In this document: piece after piece, positions 18,060 through 26,249 of the stretch
How the letters are laid out: each line of letters begins with the position of its first letter
Numbering within the stretch: position 1 is the stretch's first letter
Assembly (NCBI RefSeq): GCF_902706295.1
Contig: NZ_CACSJJ010000004.1
Coordinates: 124,001-188,000 of the forward strand
Direction: 5' to 3'
DNA: 64,000 nt
Origin: Arthrobacter sp. 18067
GTDB taxonomy: Bacteria; Actinomycetota; Actinomycetes; Actinomycetales; Micrococcaceae
Notes under the pieces: generated by a model
Database searches by the model: none
Told to the model about the DNA's origin: nothing
The model's input: only the letters and a program-made list of their open reading frames with translations
Made by a program: the position numbers and the translations under genes

Positions 18060-20723
18060 TTAGACAGGGTGGAACGCAGTGGTGTCTCCCTCCATAATCG
18101 CCGACACCTCGGGATCCTCCCAGGTTATGGGTGCGTAAATCTTCCCCAGCTGCTGGATCAGCTCAACACATTCAGGGACATCAGCCTCTGGGACGCGTTT
18201 GAGTTTGTGGATAAACCAGTGCTTCATGAAGGTCTGCGCGCGCCCTGCCTTGTAGTCCGGCATCAGTCCGACTTGCTCAAGCCATGCGGCTCGCGCCGTC
18301 TCCAGCGGCAAATACTTTCGGAAGAACCCGGGGCCGATCGTGTTCACCACGGAATTCGCCACTGCACCGTAATAGATGTGGATCGGCACTTCGAGGACGT
18401 CGATCCTGCGGGCGTAATGAACCAGTTGCTGGAAAAAGAATGAGTCTTGACCAAGAGCTCCCACGGGCTGCTCCAGGTGCAGATTCTTCAACCAACCCGT
18501 GTTGAGCACGGCGGCTTGGATACTCATCGGATAGAAGTCAAGGCGACTGAGGAGGCTATCTGGGACACCGTCTCCGTCCGTGGGCGAGACGTCCAAATTG
18601 CTGCCCAATTTTCGGGAGTTGTGGAAAGTTCTGATGCCGTCCGAGTATCTGAGCATGTCACCCAAGGCCAGATCCAGCGATTCATCAACAGCTAACTGCA
18701 CTAACTTTGCATAACCGTCGTAGATCGCTTCATTATCTGGATCCAGATAAGTCACCCAGGGCGCTGTTGCCAGCTCCAGCCCCTTATTCCGTGGCCTGGA
18801 AGCGCTACCCGAGCCAGTATCCCCGAACTTGAAGAGGGTAACTTGGCTGTGCCGCTCCGCCAGTTCGTCGAGTATTTGATGCGTACGCAGATCGGTTGAT
18901 CCATCGTCAACCAGGATGATCTCCATGTTGGCGAAAATTGACGACCGTTCGAGGGATCTGATGCATTTATGGAGGAGGAACGGGCCATTGTTGTGAACAG
19001 GCACGATAACGGAAAGAGTCACTTCGGCGGGAGCCGGAGCCAAATCAAATAGCGATAAGGAATCTGTGCGTTCAGCGATACCCAGCGGATCGAGTACGTA
19101 ACCGTTGCCTTGAACACGGCCACCGTGGCGATAAGCTTCGCCGGCATCAGAGTCGAGCCACAGGGCACCCGCTGAAGGTTCGGGCAAGGAGGAAAAGGAC
19201 TCATGCTCTGGCATCAGGTCTGTGTCCGTACCGGCATTCGGCACTGACTTCATGACGAAGTCAACATCGGCGTACTTGAACGCGTTGACCAGATCCTCAA
19301 CGTGCGTTGGTGCGTATCTGAACCGATCCGATACGGGTACGGCGACTTCGAACTCGTTGTGCCGTTGCCGCAACTGCTCGGGGGTCAGGATTTCGATCCC
19401 CCTGACAGTTTGGTCCTGTACAGCCCGATGAAGTTCCTCGGAGGGTGTCTCTAGGACAGCGCACACCCTCGCCCGTGAAGCCCCGGCCGATAGGCCTGAG
19501 GTCTCCAAAATCTCTGCCATGCGATCGTGAGCAAGGTGGTCTGTGTACGCCCGTCTGAGGCCTTCCATTTGGACCTCGTAAAGGCTGGTCTTGGACATAC
19601 CGTCCAAGAGCTCGCGAACATCTGTTGTAGTCTGCGCCGTCAGCACGTTAGGGAATCTGTTGTTGACGCCCACATTGTAGTTCGACAACACCATCGATCC
19701 CATGGCTTGGAGTTCAACCACCCGGTTCGCGTACATCGAGGCACTGGAAATCACGGAGTTCAGGTTGATATTGAAGTCGGAGATCCGCTGGAGCTTCAGA
19801 AGCAGACTGTGGTCCACGGTGGGTACGACATGCTGGAGGTATTCTTCCGGGAAAAAGTACCGGCTGTTTTCCAGTGACCAGTTGCGATCTATGATCACGA
19901 GGTTCCGTGACGATTCGAGGACACCGTCAAAGATGGCTTTCGCCCCGGACCGGCGTGCGGGATACCGCTGTGTATGCCATGAGCCAGCGAACAACACATC
20001 CGGGAGACGGTGTCTGCGTGAGAACACCGGAGAGTGGTGATAGGGATTTACTCCAAAGCTCAACACGCCAATGGAAGTCGCATCAGGGCAATCCCGAGTG
20101 TAGTCCGGGACGCTTTCTTCTGCACAAGTGAAAACATGGTCGGCTGCCCTGGCAATGCTGAGGAATTGGCTGTAGTTTGGCGGATCCTCTTTTGAATAGA
20201 AAGCAACTGGCGTCCCTTTGGTCCTGAAGTAGGGAACAACCTCATCGAGAAGAAATTTCCGCTTCTTTGACTCAGGGGTCGCAAGCCCTTTCCATTCACC
20301 TTTAAGTCCCCGCCAAGTACTCGCTATGAGCAACAGCCCGGCATTGCTGGCGATGTCCTGATAGTTTTCCGGAGTGACGTAACTCAGGCGGGCGGTTGAG
20401 TCGAAACTCTTGTAAAGAAACTCATCTGCAATAATGGCGACGTCAACCGAATGGGGCCGGAGGCTTCTCGAACCCAGGGTTTCGGGAATATCTTCCAAGA
20501 TTGGACGGAGGTCCTCGATGTAGCCCTGGACGCAGGACACGTTACGTCGAGTCAGATATTTCCGTTGCGTGGTCGAAGGTAAAACAGGCTCGCCGGCGAG
20601 TACAGAATCCAAATAAAGCTTTGAGGTGTAAAAACCCTGCCGCGAGTCCGACATCGTTTGGCAGTATTCGAGTTCTTCCAAACGTTTCTTGGCACGCCAT
20701 AGGCGCTTATCCGAGTCAACCAT
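18060..20723 (-). CDS. Two-domain glycosyltransferase: CgeB-like GT plus GT2
   Basis: An 887-residue protein. Residues 90-420 resemble the CgeB/DUF3880-type glycosyltransferase region (FYSKEDPPNYSQFLSIARAA, DVLFAGSWHTQRYPARR, FNINLNSVISSASMYANRVV). Residues 555-800 are a GT2 GT-A domain with LSVIVPVHNNGPFLLHKCIR, IILVDDGSTD and a YLDPDNE metal-binding motif. Such two-domain enzymes are common in actinobacterial teichoic-acid-like or capsule loci. It begins by sharing one base with the stop codon of the coiled-coil gene (TGATG). Its own stop codon at 18060 lies 2 bases from the end of the IS element, so the original C-terminus may have been altered. Linkage specificity is unknown. A paralogue lies at 22458. 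Confidence 0.82.
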   Translation of the reverse strand: MVDSDKRLWRAKKRLEELEYCQTMSDSRQGFYTSKLYLDSVLAGEPVLPSTTQRKYLTRRNVSCVQGYIEDLRPILEDIPETLGSRSLRPHSVDVAIIADEFLYKSFDSTARLSYVTPENYQDIASNAGLLLIASTWRGLKGEWKGLATPESKKRKFLLDEVVPYFRTKGTPVAFYSKEDPPNYSQFLSIARAADHVFTCAEESVPDYTRDCPDATSIGVLSFGVNPYHHSPVFSRRHRLPDVLFAGSWHTQRYPARRSGAKAIFDGVLESSRNLVIIDRNWSLENSRYFFPEEYLQHVVPTVDHSLLLKLQRISDFNINLNSVISSASMYANRVVELQAMGSMVLSNYNVGVNNRFPNVLTAQTTTDVRELLDGMSKTSLYEVQMEGLRRAYTDHLAHDRMAEILETSGLSAGASRARVCAVLETPSEELHRAVQDQTVRGIEILTPEQLRQRHNEFEVAVPVSDRFRYAPTHVEDLVNAFKYADVDFVMKSVPNAGTDTDLMPEHESFSSLPEPSAGALWLDSDAGEAYRHGGRVQGNGYVLDPLGIAERTDSLSLFDLAPAPAEVTLSVIVPVHNNGPFLLHKCIRSLERSSIFANMEIILVDDGSTDLRTHQILDELAERHSQVTLFKFGDTGSGSASRPRNKGLELATAPWVTYLDPDNEAIYDGYAKLVQLAVDESLDLALGDMLRYSDGIRTFHNSRKLGSNLDVSPTDGDGVPDSLLSRLDFYPMSIQAAVLNTGWLKNLHLEQPVGALGQDSFFFQQLVHYARRIDVLEVPIHIYYGAVANSVVNTIGPGFFRKYLPLETARAAWLEQVGLMPDYKAGRAQTFMKHWFIHKLKRVPEADVPECVELIQQLGKIYAPITWEDPEVSAIMEGDTTAFHPV

Positions 20724-21103
20724 CAGGCTTTCCCCCGTCCCGGGCGCCTGCGCAGGCGCCAGTATTTCAGCTGCAGCGCGCCGAGCGTTGATTTGGACAA
20801 TGCTGTGAGTTTGCTTTGCGTATCCGCGAACGCCCGTGACAGTTCGTTCAATTGATTGTCGCGCTTGGTCAGTTCTTTCTGGCTGGCAGCAAGTTTCTCA
20901 CGGTACATGTCCAGTTTAAGGCGCGCCGTAAACAGCTCTTGGCTGAACTGCCGCCTTTCGGCTACCACAGAGGCCATTCCTACTTCTCGCTGGTATGCGT
21001 CGCGCAGTTCAGCCTGCAGTTTTTCGATCTGGACATTGTGGGCAAGTGCCGCACGGCTAATGCCCTGCCGAATCTGCTCGACGTCCCCGTTGTTGCGGTC
21101 CAT
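20723..21103 (-). CDS. Small coiled-coil protein
   Basis: A 126-residue protein that is almost entirely heptad-rich helix (AALAHNVQIEKLQAELRDAY, ARLKLDMYREKLAASQKEL) and ends in the basic tail YWRLRRRPGRGKA. It has no signal peptide and no membrane segment. Its stop codon overlaps the start of the two-domain glycosyltransferase, so the two are translationally coupled. A scaffold or chain-length role, as known for coiled-coil partners in some ABC-dependent polysaccharide systems, is conceivable but only inferred. Confidence 0.7.
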   Translation of the reverse strand: MDRNNGDVEQIRQGISRAALAHNVQIEKLQAELRDAYQREVGMASVVAERRQFSQELFTARLKLDMYREKLAASQKELTKRDNQLNELSRAFADTQSKLTALSKSTLGALQLKYWRLRRRPGRGKA

Positions 21104-21141
21104 GAAGTAGTGAGTCTTCCTCTGTGGTAGCCAAAGTGCCG

Positions 21142-22440
21142 TTAGTTGACGGCGAGCCCTGCGGTGGCGGCTGCTTCTGCATGGGAATCCGGTCCCCAGA
21201 TGCCGCGGGAGTCAATAACCGTCTTGCCCGCGTAAGCCGCAGGAGAGATGGACTTGAATTCGTCGTGGTCCACCAAGACGACAATGACGTCGGCTTTGGA
21301 AATAGCTTCTTCAGTGGCCACGAGCTCCACGTTGGCGCGGTCGCGAAGGGCAGCGGGAAGGGCCTCGACGTGCGGTTCCACGACCAGGAGCTTAGCCGTC
21401 GGAAGCTGTTCAGCCAGTTCAGCTGCGATACCGATAGACGGCGACTCGCGCAGGTCATCGATGTTTGCCTTGAACGCCAGGCCGAGCGTTGCGATAACAG
21501 GTGCGGCTCCAACTGCTTCAGCAGCCTTGCGCGCCTTCGCCACGACCCATTCTGGCTTGGAGTCGTTGGTAATGCGGGCTTGGCGGATGAGCTGAGCTTC
21601 CTCCGGAGCCGCAGCCACAATGAACCACGGGTCCACGGCGATGCAGTGACCGCCAACACCAGGGCCGGGCTGCAGGATGTTGACACGCGGGTGGTGGTTG
21701 GCGAGCCGGATGAGCTCCCACACGTCAATTCCGAGCTTGTCGCTAATGATCGACAGCTCGTTGGCGAACGCGATGTTGACGTCACGGTAGGAGTTTTCAA
21801 CGAGCTTGGCCATCTCAGCCGTGACGTCGTCGGTAACCAGGATTTCGCCCTGGCAGAAGACTCCATAGAGCTCCTTTGCCAGCTCGGCTGCAACCGGAGT
21901 AATGCCGCCAACAATGCGGTCATTGGTTACCAGCTCGATCATGACTCGGCCGGGCAGAACCCGCTCAGGGCAATGTGCAAAGTGAATAACCGGCGCACCA
22001 TTAGCGCCGTCAATCGACAGATCGGGCCTAAGCGCGAGAATGTAATCGGCCATGTGCCGCGTCGCGCGGGGCGGTGAGGTCGACTCCAAGATAACCAGTT
22101 CGTCGCCCTTGAGCTGGGGCGCAATTCCGCGGGCAGCTGCCTCAATGTAGCTCAAGTCAGCAGAGTGGTCGTCACGGAACGGCGTGGGAACGGCCACGAT
22201 GTACGCCTCGGCAGACGGAGTCTCCCTCGTCGCCTTGAGGTGGCCCTGGCTCACAGCGCCGGCTACGTGTACACCCAGATCGGGTTCCACAAATGGAACT
22301 TCTCCTCGATTTACGGCATCCACCGTGTTTTGGTTTACGTCAACGCCCACGACGTTGATCCCATTGGTCGCGAGAATGGCGGCCGTCGGAAGCCCGATAT
22401 ATCCAAGGCCGATAACAGCTACAGTCTTAATGTTCGTCAT
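21142..22440 (-). CDS. wecC: UDP-N-acetyl-D-mannosaminuronate dehydrogenase
   Basis: A 432-residue nucleotide-sugar dehydrogenase that oxidises UDP-ManNAc to UDP-ManNAcA with NAD+. The N-terminus has the Rossmann motif GLGYIGLPTAAILA. The active-site region near residue 260 reads LQPGPGVGGHCIAVDPWFI, with the catalytic Cys. The C-terminal UDP-binding domain starts near residue 325 (LAFKANIDDLRESPSI). The WecC rather than UDP-glucose type is supported by overall wording and by wecB in the same locus. Together the two genes imply a uronic-acid component in the polymer. Confidence 0.93.
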   Translation of the reverse strand: MTNIKTVAVIGLGYIGLPTAAILATNGINVVGVDVNQNTVDAVNRGEVPFVEPDLGVHVAGAVSQGHLKATRETPSAEAYIVAVPTPFRDDHSADLSYIEAAARGIAPQLKGDELVILESTSPPRATRHMADYILALRPDLSIDGANGAPVIHFAHCPERVLPGRVMIELVTNDRIVGGITPVAAELAKELYGVFCQGEILVTDDVTAEMAKLVENSYRDVNIAFANELSIISDKLGIDVWELIRLANHHPRVNILQPGPGVGGHCIAVDPWFIVAAAPEEAQLIRQARITNDSKPEWVVAKARKAAEAVGAAPVIATLGLAFKANIDDLRESPSIGIAAELAEQLPTAKLLVVEPHVEALPAALRDRANVELVATEEAISKADVIVVLVDHDEFKSISPAAYAGKTVIDSRGIWGPDSHAEAAATAGLAVN

Positions 22441-22457
22441 TTACTTCCCCTTTTTTG

Positions 22458-24362
22458 TTAAACAGTGATGTGTTCTTTGGGATCTCCAAAGAATCTGATT
22501 TCGCCGGACGCGGCCAGTTCTTCATCTGAGACGTCCCAAGTGTGACCGTCGCCCTGCCGGATCTGGCAGAAATTGAACCTGTCCGCAGAATAGATGGAGC
22601 CACCCGCCGTAGTGACGGCCTTAAGGAAGCCAGTATCTTCTCCACGATTAACAGCTTCAAAAGGATGGGCCTCGAAGACCTCACGTCTCGCCGTGATTGT
22701 TGGCCCCACCACGAAACGGGTTGACCGGTGTTCCATGTGAGCTATGCGGAGCACAGTCGCCTTTGTTGATACAAAGTGCATGTAATGCGCCTGCTTACCG
22801 ACCACGTCCGCCTTCGAGTAGTCGAGTGCATGCAGGAGGTCCACGAGATATTGAGGACCGTAGTAGTCATCGTCATCCATCTTTGTGAGTACTTCACTCG
22901 AAGCCGCGGCGACACAGCGGTTCAGGCATTCACCCAGCGTTATGTCCCTAGTCGCGGTCAGTAGCTTGAATCGCTGAACCCCGTACTTTGCGGCCAGATC
23001 CTCGGCATGGTCCAGCGGCACTTCGAAACCGTGAGTGAGGAGAATTAACTCAACGTCAACGTCCGATTGGCTACCGATGGTTGCGAACACATGTTCCAGC
23101 TGATGGGGCCGAATGGTCGGCACAAGTGCGCTGACAGTTGGCAGCTCCAGCGGTCGCAGCAGCTCTGGGAGAACTGATGCGACTATTGTTTCCGCCCTGT
23201 GGGCATATGTGTGCTCGTTCCAGATTCGTCGTTGTCCCCTGTGAACCACTCGATCATTGAGTTCGGAGCTGCGCGCCAACATTCTGATCTGATGTTCGCC
23301 CTGCTCTTGCGAGCCCGCTACGAAAACCTCATCCGGTTCAAAGAAGTGAGCAATGGCCGCGCTCGGTGTTGAGACGATTGGGGTCCCCGAAGCGGTAATC
23401 TCGAAAATCCGTCTCGCGCACATGCTGGGCGACCCGACAACGGAATTGACGTTAAGAAATACTTTGTACGCTCGGTAAGCAGTGAGCATCTTTGCGTAAT
23501 CCAGGCTCCCGACAACATGTTCGTTGAACGGCACTGGGAACTGGTAGCTGGAATCGCCACCGAGTTGACGCGAAAAGATGTCCAGCCTTGGCCCTGACTT
23601 AGACGATGCATCCCTTGCTGCATTCAGGAGTAGATCCATCTGCTGCCGGCGTTCAGGGTACTTATGTGCAAAATACATTCCGGCGAAGGCTACTCCTCTT
23701 GAGTGGCGCCCTTGCCCGATTCTAACCGGATTATGGATCGCCGGCTGTGCAGCAAAAGCCAGAACTGCTATGCGGTCATGGCCCAGATCCCTTCGATAGG
23801 ACGGAACACGGCCTGAATCACTCGTGAAGACCATATCGAACTCACGAGCAGCAGGGAGGAAGTCATCGTAGTGAGGCGGATCTTCCTTGTTCCAAAAGAC
23901 CGTTGGGATCTGCTGCTCCCGACACCAGGCCATCAGTTCCAAGAACTCGGGCTTTGGTCCGGATGTGCCCATGAGCTGGTACTTCCAGGAGCCTTGGTTG
24001 CCGTTCCATGCAGATTCGACGAACAAGAAATCGATCGATGTTGCCGCCAACTGCTCTCGCCACGAGTCTTTTCGAAGATGCAACAGGTTCCACTCGAAGG
24101 AATAGGCCGCACTCGAAAAGTCATCCAGAATCACGCCGACTGTGAGGTCCCGGCGCCGGGGATCACGATCTGGGACGCGATACGGCCCAAACGCCGCCAA
24201 GTTACCCTGTTCTGAGCCCGAACCAGTCCGCGTCTTGCTTTTGCCCCGTGCACTGTCGATTCGCTTCTCGACTTTTTGTCTCCTCCGCCACTCCAGGAGC
24301 TGGTTCAGGCCTCCTTGCCGAAGATGCCAGGCAGCCTTGCGAATATCCTCGATGAGCAGCAT
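22458..24362 (-). CDS. Two-domain glycosyltransferase: CgeB-like GT plus GT2
   Basis: I place the start at the ATG at 24362, one base after the ABC ATPase stop codon, rather than at an upstream in-frame ATG at 24470; this gives 634 residues. Residues 70-380 are CgeB-like (FLFVESAWNGNQGSWKYQL, PTVFWNKEDPPHYDDFLPA, VAFAGMYFAHKYPERRQQM). From about residue 415 a GT2 domain follows (VSALVPTIRPHQLEHVFATI, EVLTKMDDDDYYGPQYL) with the DDDD metal-binding run. It resembles the gene at 18060 in its first domain. It is probably a cytoplasmic enzyme extending the polymer exported by the adjacent transporter. Sugar specificity is unknown. Confidence 0.8.
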   Translation of the reverse strand: MLLIEDIRKAAWHLRQGGLNQLLEWRRRQKVEKRIDSARGKSKTRTGSGSEQGNLAAFGPYRVPDRDPRRRDLTVGVILDDFSSAAYSFEWNLLHLRKDSWREQLAATSIDFLFVESAWNGNQGSWKYQLMGTSGPKPEFLELMAWCREQQIPTVFWNKEDPPHYDDFLPAAREFDMVFTSDSGRVPSYRRDLGHDRIAVLAFAAQPAIHNPVRIGQGRHSRGVAFAGMYFAHKYPERRQQMDLLLNAARDASSKSGPRLDIFSRQLGGDSSYQFPVPFNEHVVGSLDYAKMLTAYRAYKVFLNVNSVVGSPSMCARRIFEITASGTPIVSTPSAAIAHFFEPDEVFVAGSQEQGEHQIRMLARSSELNDRVVHRGQRRIWNEHTYAHRAETIVASVLPELLRPLELPTVSALVPTIRPHQLEHVFATIGSQSDVDVELILLTHGFEVPLDHAEDLAAKYGVQRFKLLTATRDITLGECLNRCVAAASSEVLTKMDDDDYYGPQYLVDLLHALDYSKADVVGKQAHYMHFVSTKATVLRIAHMEHRSTRFVVGPTITARREVFEAHPFEAVNRGEDTGFLKAVTTAGGSIYSADRFNFCQIRQGDGHTWDVSDEELAASGEIRFFGDPKEHITV

Positions 24363-24363
24363 G

Positions 24364-25257
24364 TCAGCGTCCTTCCATCCGGCGCCCGCTGGCTCGCTCG
24401 AGCACACGTGTAGCGACAAGATTTGCACGGGCTTCATCCTTGATACCCGCGGCCGTGAGATTGTTCCCACGGGATAGGTTGGATGAAAAGTCTTTGTAAG
24501 TAGCAGTCGTATCTTCAGCGGGCCCGTCCATGATGAGCTCTCCCTTGTCCAGCCAAATCACTCTGCTGCACATGTCCCTGATGGTGTCTAGGCCGTGACT
24601 AACGATGAAGACACAACCCGCTTGCGCGCGTAGCTCATCCATGCGCGCTTTACTGCGGTTGTTGAATTGCGCGTCTCCAGTGTTCAGTGCTTCATCGACC
24701 AAGAGGATTTCCGGATTGACCGAAGCGGCGATGGCAAAACGCAGACGGGAAGCCATGCCTGAGGAGTACGTCTTCATCGGCAGGAAAATAGCGGAATCCA
24801 ATCCGGAAACTTCGACGATGCTGTCAAAACGCGCGTCTATTTGCTCCCTTGTCATACCCATAGCGAGACAGCCCAATACAACGTTCTGGTCACCAGATAA
24901 TTCAGGGACGAGGGCGGCATTCACGCCGAGCAAAACGGGGGTACTCGAAGCGTAGATGGCTCCGTGAGTGGGTGCTACCTGACCGCTTATCAGCTTCATC
25001 ATTGTGCTTTTACCGGAACCATTACGGCCTATGATGCCTACGGATTCACCCCTTTCCACGACCAAAGAGATTTCTTTGAGCGCGGAGACGGTAACCAGGT
25101 TCGGCCGTTCAAGGAGGGTTGTAATCCTGCCTCTGAGGCCCCGTCTACTTGACGAGCTTCGTCCGTCAGAAGACGGTACCCGATAAGTCATCCGGACCTT
25201 GTCGATGACCACGCACGGGGGGCCGTCCAAGAATGCAGATGCATCAATCACGCCCAT
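24364..25257 (-). CDS. TagH/Wzt-type polysaccharide ABC transporter ATP-binding protein
   Basis: A 297-residue ATPase. The start is set at the ATG at 25257 because GGGGAGG lies just upstream; it overlaps the permease gene by 14 bases. Walker A is GRNGSGKST, the signature region reads YSSGMASRLRFAIAA and Walker B is EILLVDEAL. The wording GVNAALVPELSGDQNVVLGC is typical of exporters of teichoic acid, O-antigen and capsule (TagH, RfbB, Wzt). The C-terminus is short, with no carbohydrate-binding extension of the Wzt O9a type, so export may not depend on a terminal cap. It works with the permease encoded next to it. Confidence 0.92.
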   Translation of the reverse strand: MGVIDASAFLDGPPCVVIDKVRMTYRVPSSDGRSSSSRRGLRGRITTLLERPNLVTVSALKEISLVVERGESVGIIGRNGSGKSTMMKLISGQVAPTHGAIYASSTPVLLGVNAALVPELSGDQNVVLGCLAMGMTREQIDARFDSIVEVSGLDSAIFLPMKTYSSGMASRLRFAIAASVNPEILLVDEALNTGDAQFNNRSKARMDELRAQAGCVFIVSHGLDTIRDMCSRVIWLDKGELIMDGPAEDTTATYKDFSSNLSRGNNLTAAGIKDEARANLVATRVLERASGRRMEGR

Positions 25258-26161
25258 AGGTTTCCTCCCCTTGCCAGAAAAACACGAAGCCAACCAGGAG
25301 CGCACCCAAGGCTACGACGCCCAGGGTGGCCCACGATTCCCATGCGGGTACCCGGTCATAAAGGACGCAGCTGCGAACTATGTCAATGACATTGAAAAGC
25401 GGGTTAAACTTCATCACTGCGAGAATCGTTGGATCTGAAACGAACCGTTCGTAAGAGTAGAAAACAGCGGAGCCGTACATCCAAGCCCGAATAGCAAACG
25501 GAAGGAGGTGTGTGACGTCATGAACTTTTGAGATGACACGTGCGAGTATCAATCCAATCCCCAGATTAAAGATTCCTTGCAGAATCACAGCGGGAATGGT
25601 GAGAAGCCACAACAGACTGACCTTCTCGGCGGGTGGCACAATGACTATCAGAAGAAGCATGCCCAAGATCAGGGGGACTGCTGAGAGCATCTCACGCATG
25701 TTGGCACCCAAAGGCAGGGCTGCCCGTGGGAAATTGAAAGCTTGGACGACGGACTTACCGTTGCGTATCGAACGAGCACCGGATGTGATCGCGCCAGCAC
25801 TGAACTGGAAAAGGAAAATTCCAACCACCAGGTAACCGACAAAATTATCGATGCCATGGCTGGTCTGCAGCAGCAGGCCAAACACAAAGTAGTAGGTCAG
25901 CCCGTTAAAGACAGGGTTCAGCAGCAGCCAAGCGCTGCCCAGCCGGTCTTTCCGGGTTCCGCTTTGCACGCGGGCTCGCGCGTCATAGAAAATAAACTGC
26001 CGATAGTCCCACAACTGAACCAGGTAATCCAGAAACCCCGGACGAGACCCTACCCGAGAGAGTTTCCTGATGTCCACAGACAACGGCTGTATAGCCGCCG
26101 GCGGTGGAAGTTTAGCCTTCTTTGCCGACACTAAATGGGTCTCCTTGATCGTTTCAAACAC
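25244..26161 (-). CDS. TagG/Wzm-type polysaccharide ABC transporter permease
   Basis: A 305-residue ABC-2 type integral membrane protein with a GTG start. A cytoplasmic N-terminal stretch (LVQLWDYRQFIFYDARARVQ) and then RLGSAWLLLNPVFNGLTYYF are characteristic of the TagG/Wzm family. About six membrane segments follow, among them NFVGYLVVGIFLFQFSAGAI and VPLILGMLLLIVIVPP. It forms the channel for export of a lipid-linked polymer across the cytoplasmic membrane and is fuelled by the ATPase encoded downstream. The presence of this pair points to ABC-dependent rather than Wzy-dependent assembly. Confidence 0.9.
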   Translation of the reverse strand: MFETIKETHLVSAKKAKLPPPAAIQPLSVDIRKLSRVGSRPGFLDYLVQLWDYRQFIFYDARARVQSGTRKDRLGSAWLLLNPVFNGLTYYFVFGLLLQTSHGIDNFVGYLVVGIFLFQFSAGAITSGARSIRNGKSVVQAFNFPRAALPLGANMREMLSAVPLILGMLLLIVIVPPAEKVSLLWLLTIPAVILQGIFNLGIGLILARVISKVHDVTHLLPFAIRAWMYGSAVFYSYERFVSDPTILAVMKFNPLFNVIDIVRSCVLYDRVPAWESWATLGVVALGALLVGFVFFWQGEETYGRD

Positions 26162-26249
26162 ACTGTGTCGCGGGCTCCGGCTGGCTGGCCCAGACCGTTG
26201 TGGCGGGTGCCCGCAAACGCCCCTAACGTTGGCGTGTTCTCCCCTGACA

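Noticed and set aside
16755..18065. Target-site duplication around the ISL3 element
   Set aside because: The flanking octamers agree at only 6 of 8 positions, so a duplication is not demonstrated.
21124..22077. Plus-strand frame opposite wecC (317 codons)
   Set aside because: Antisense shadow; the wecC active-site motif is on the minus strand.
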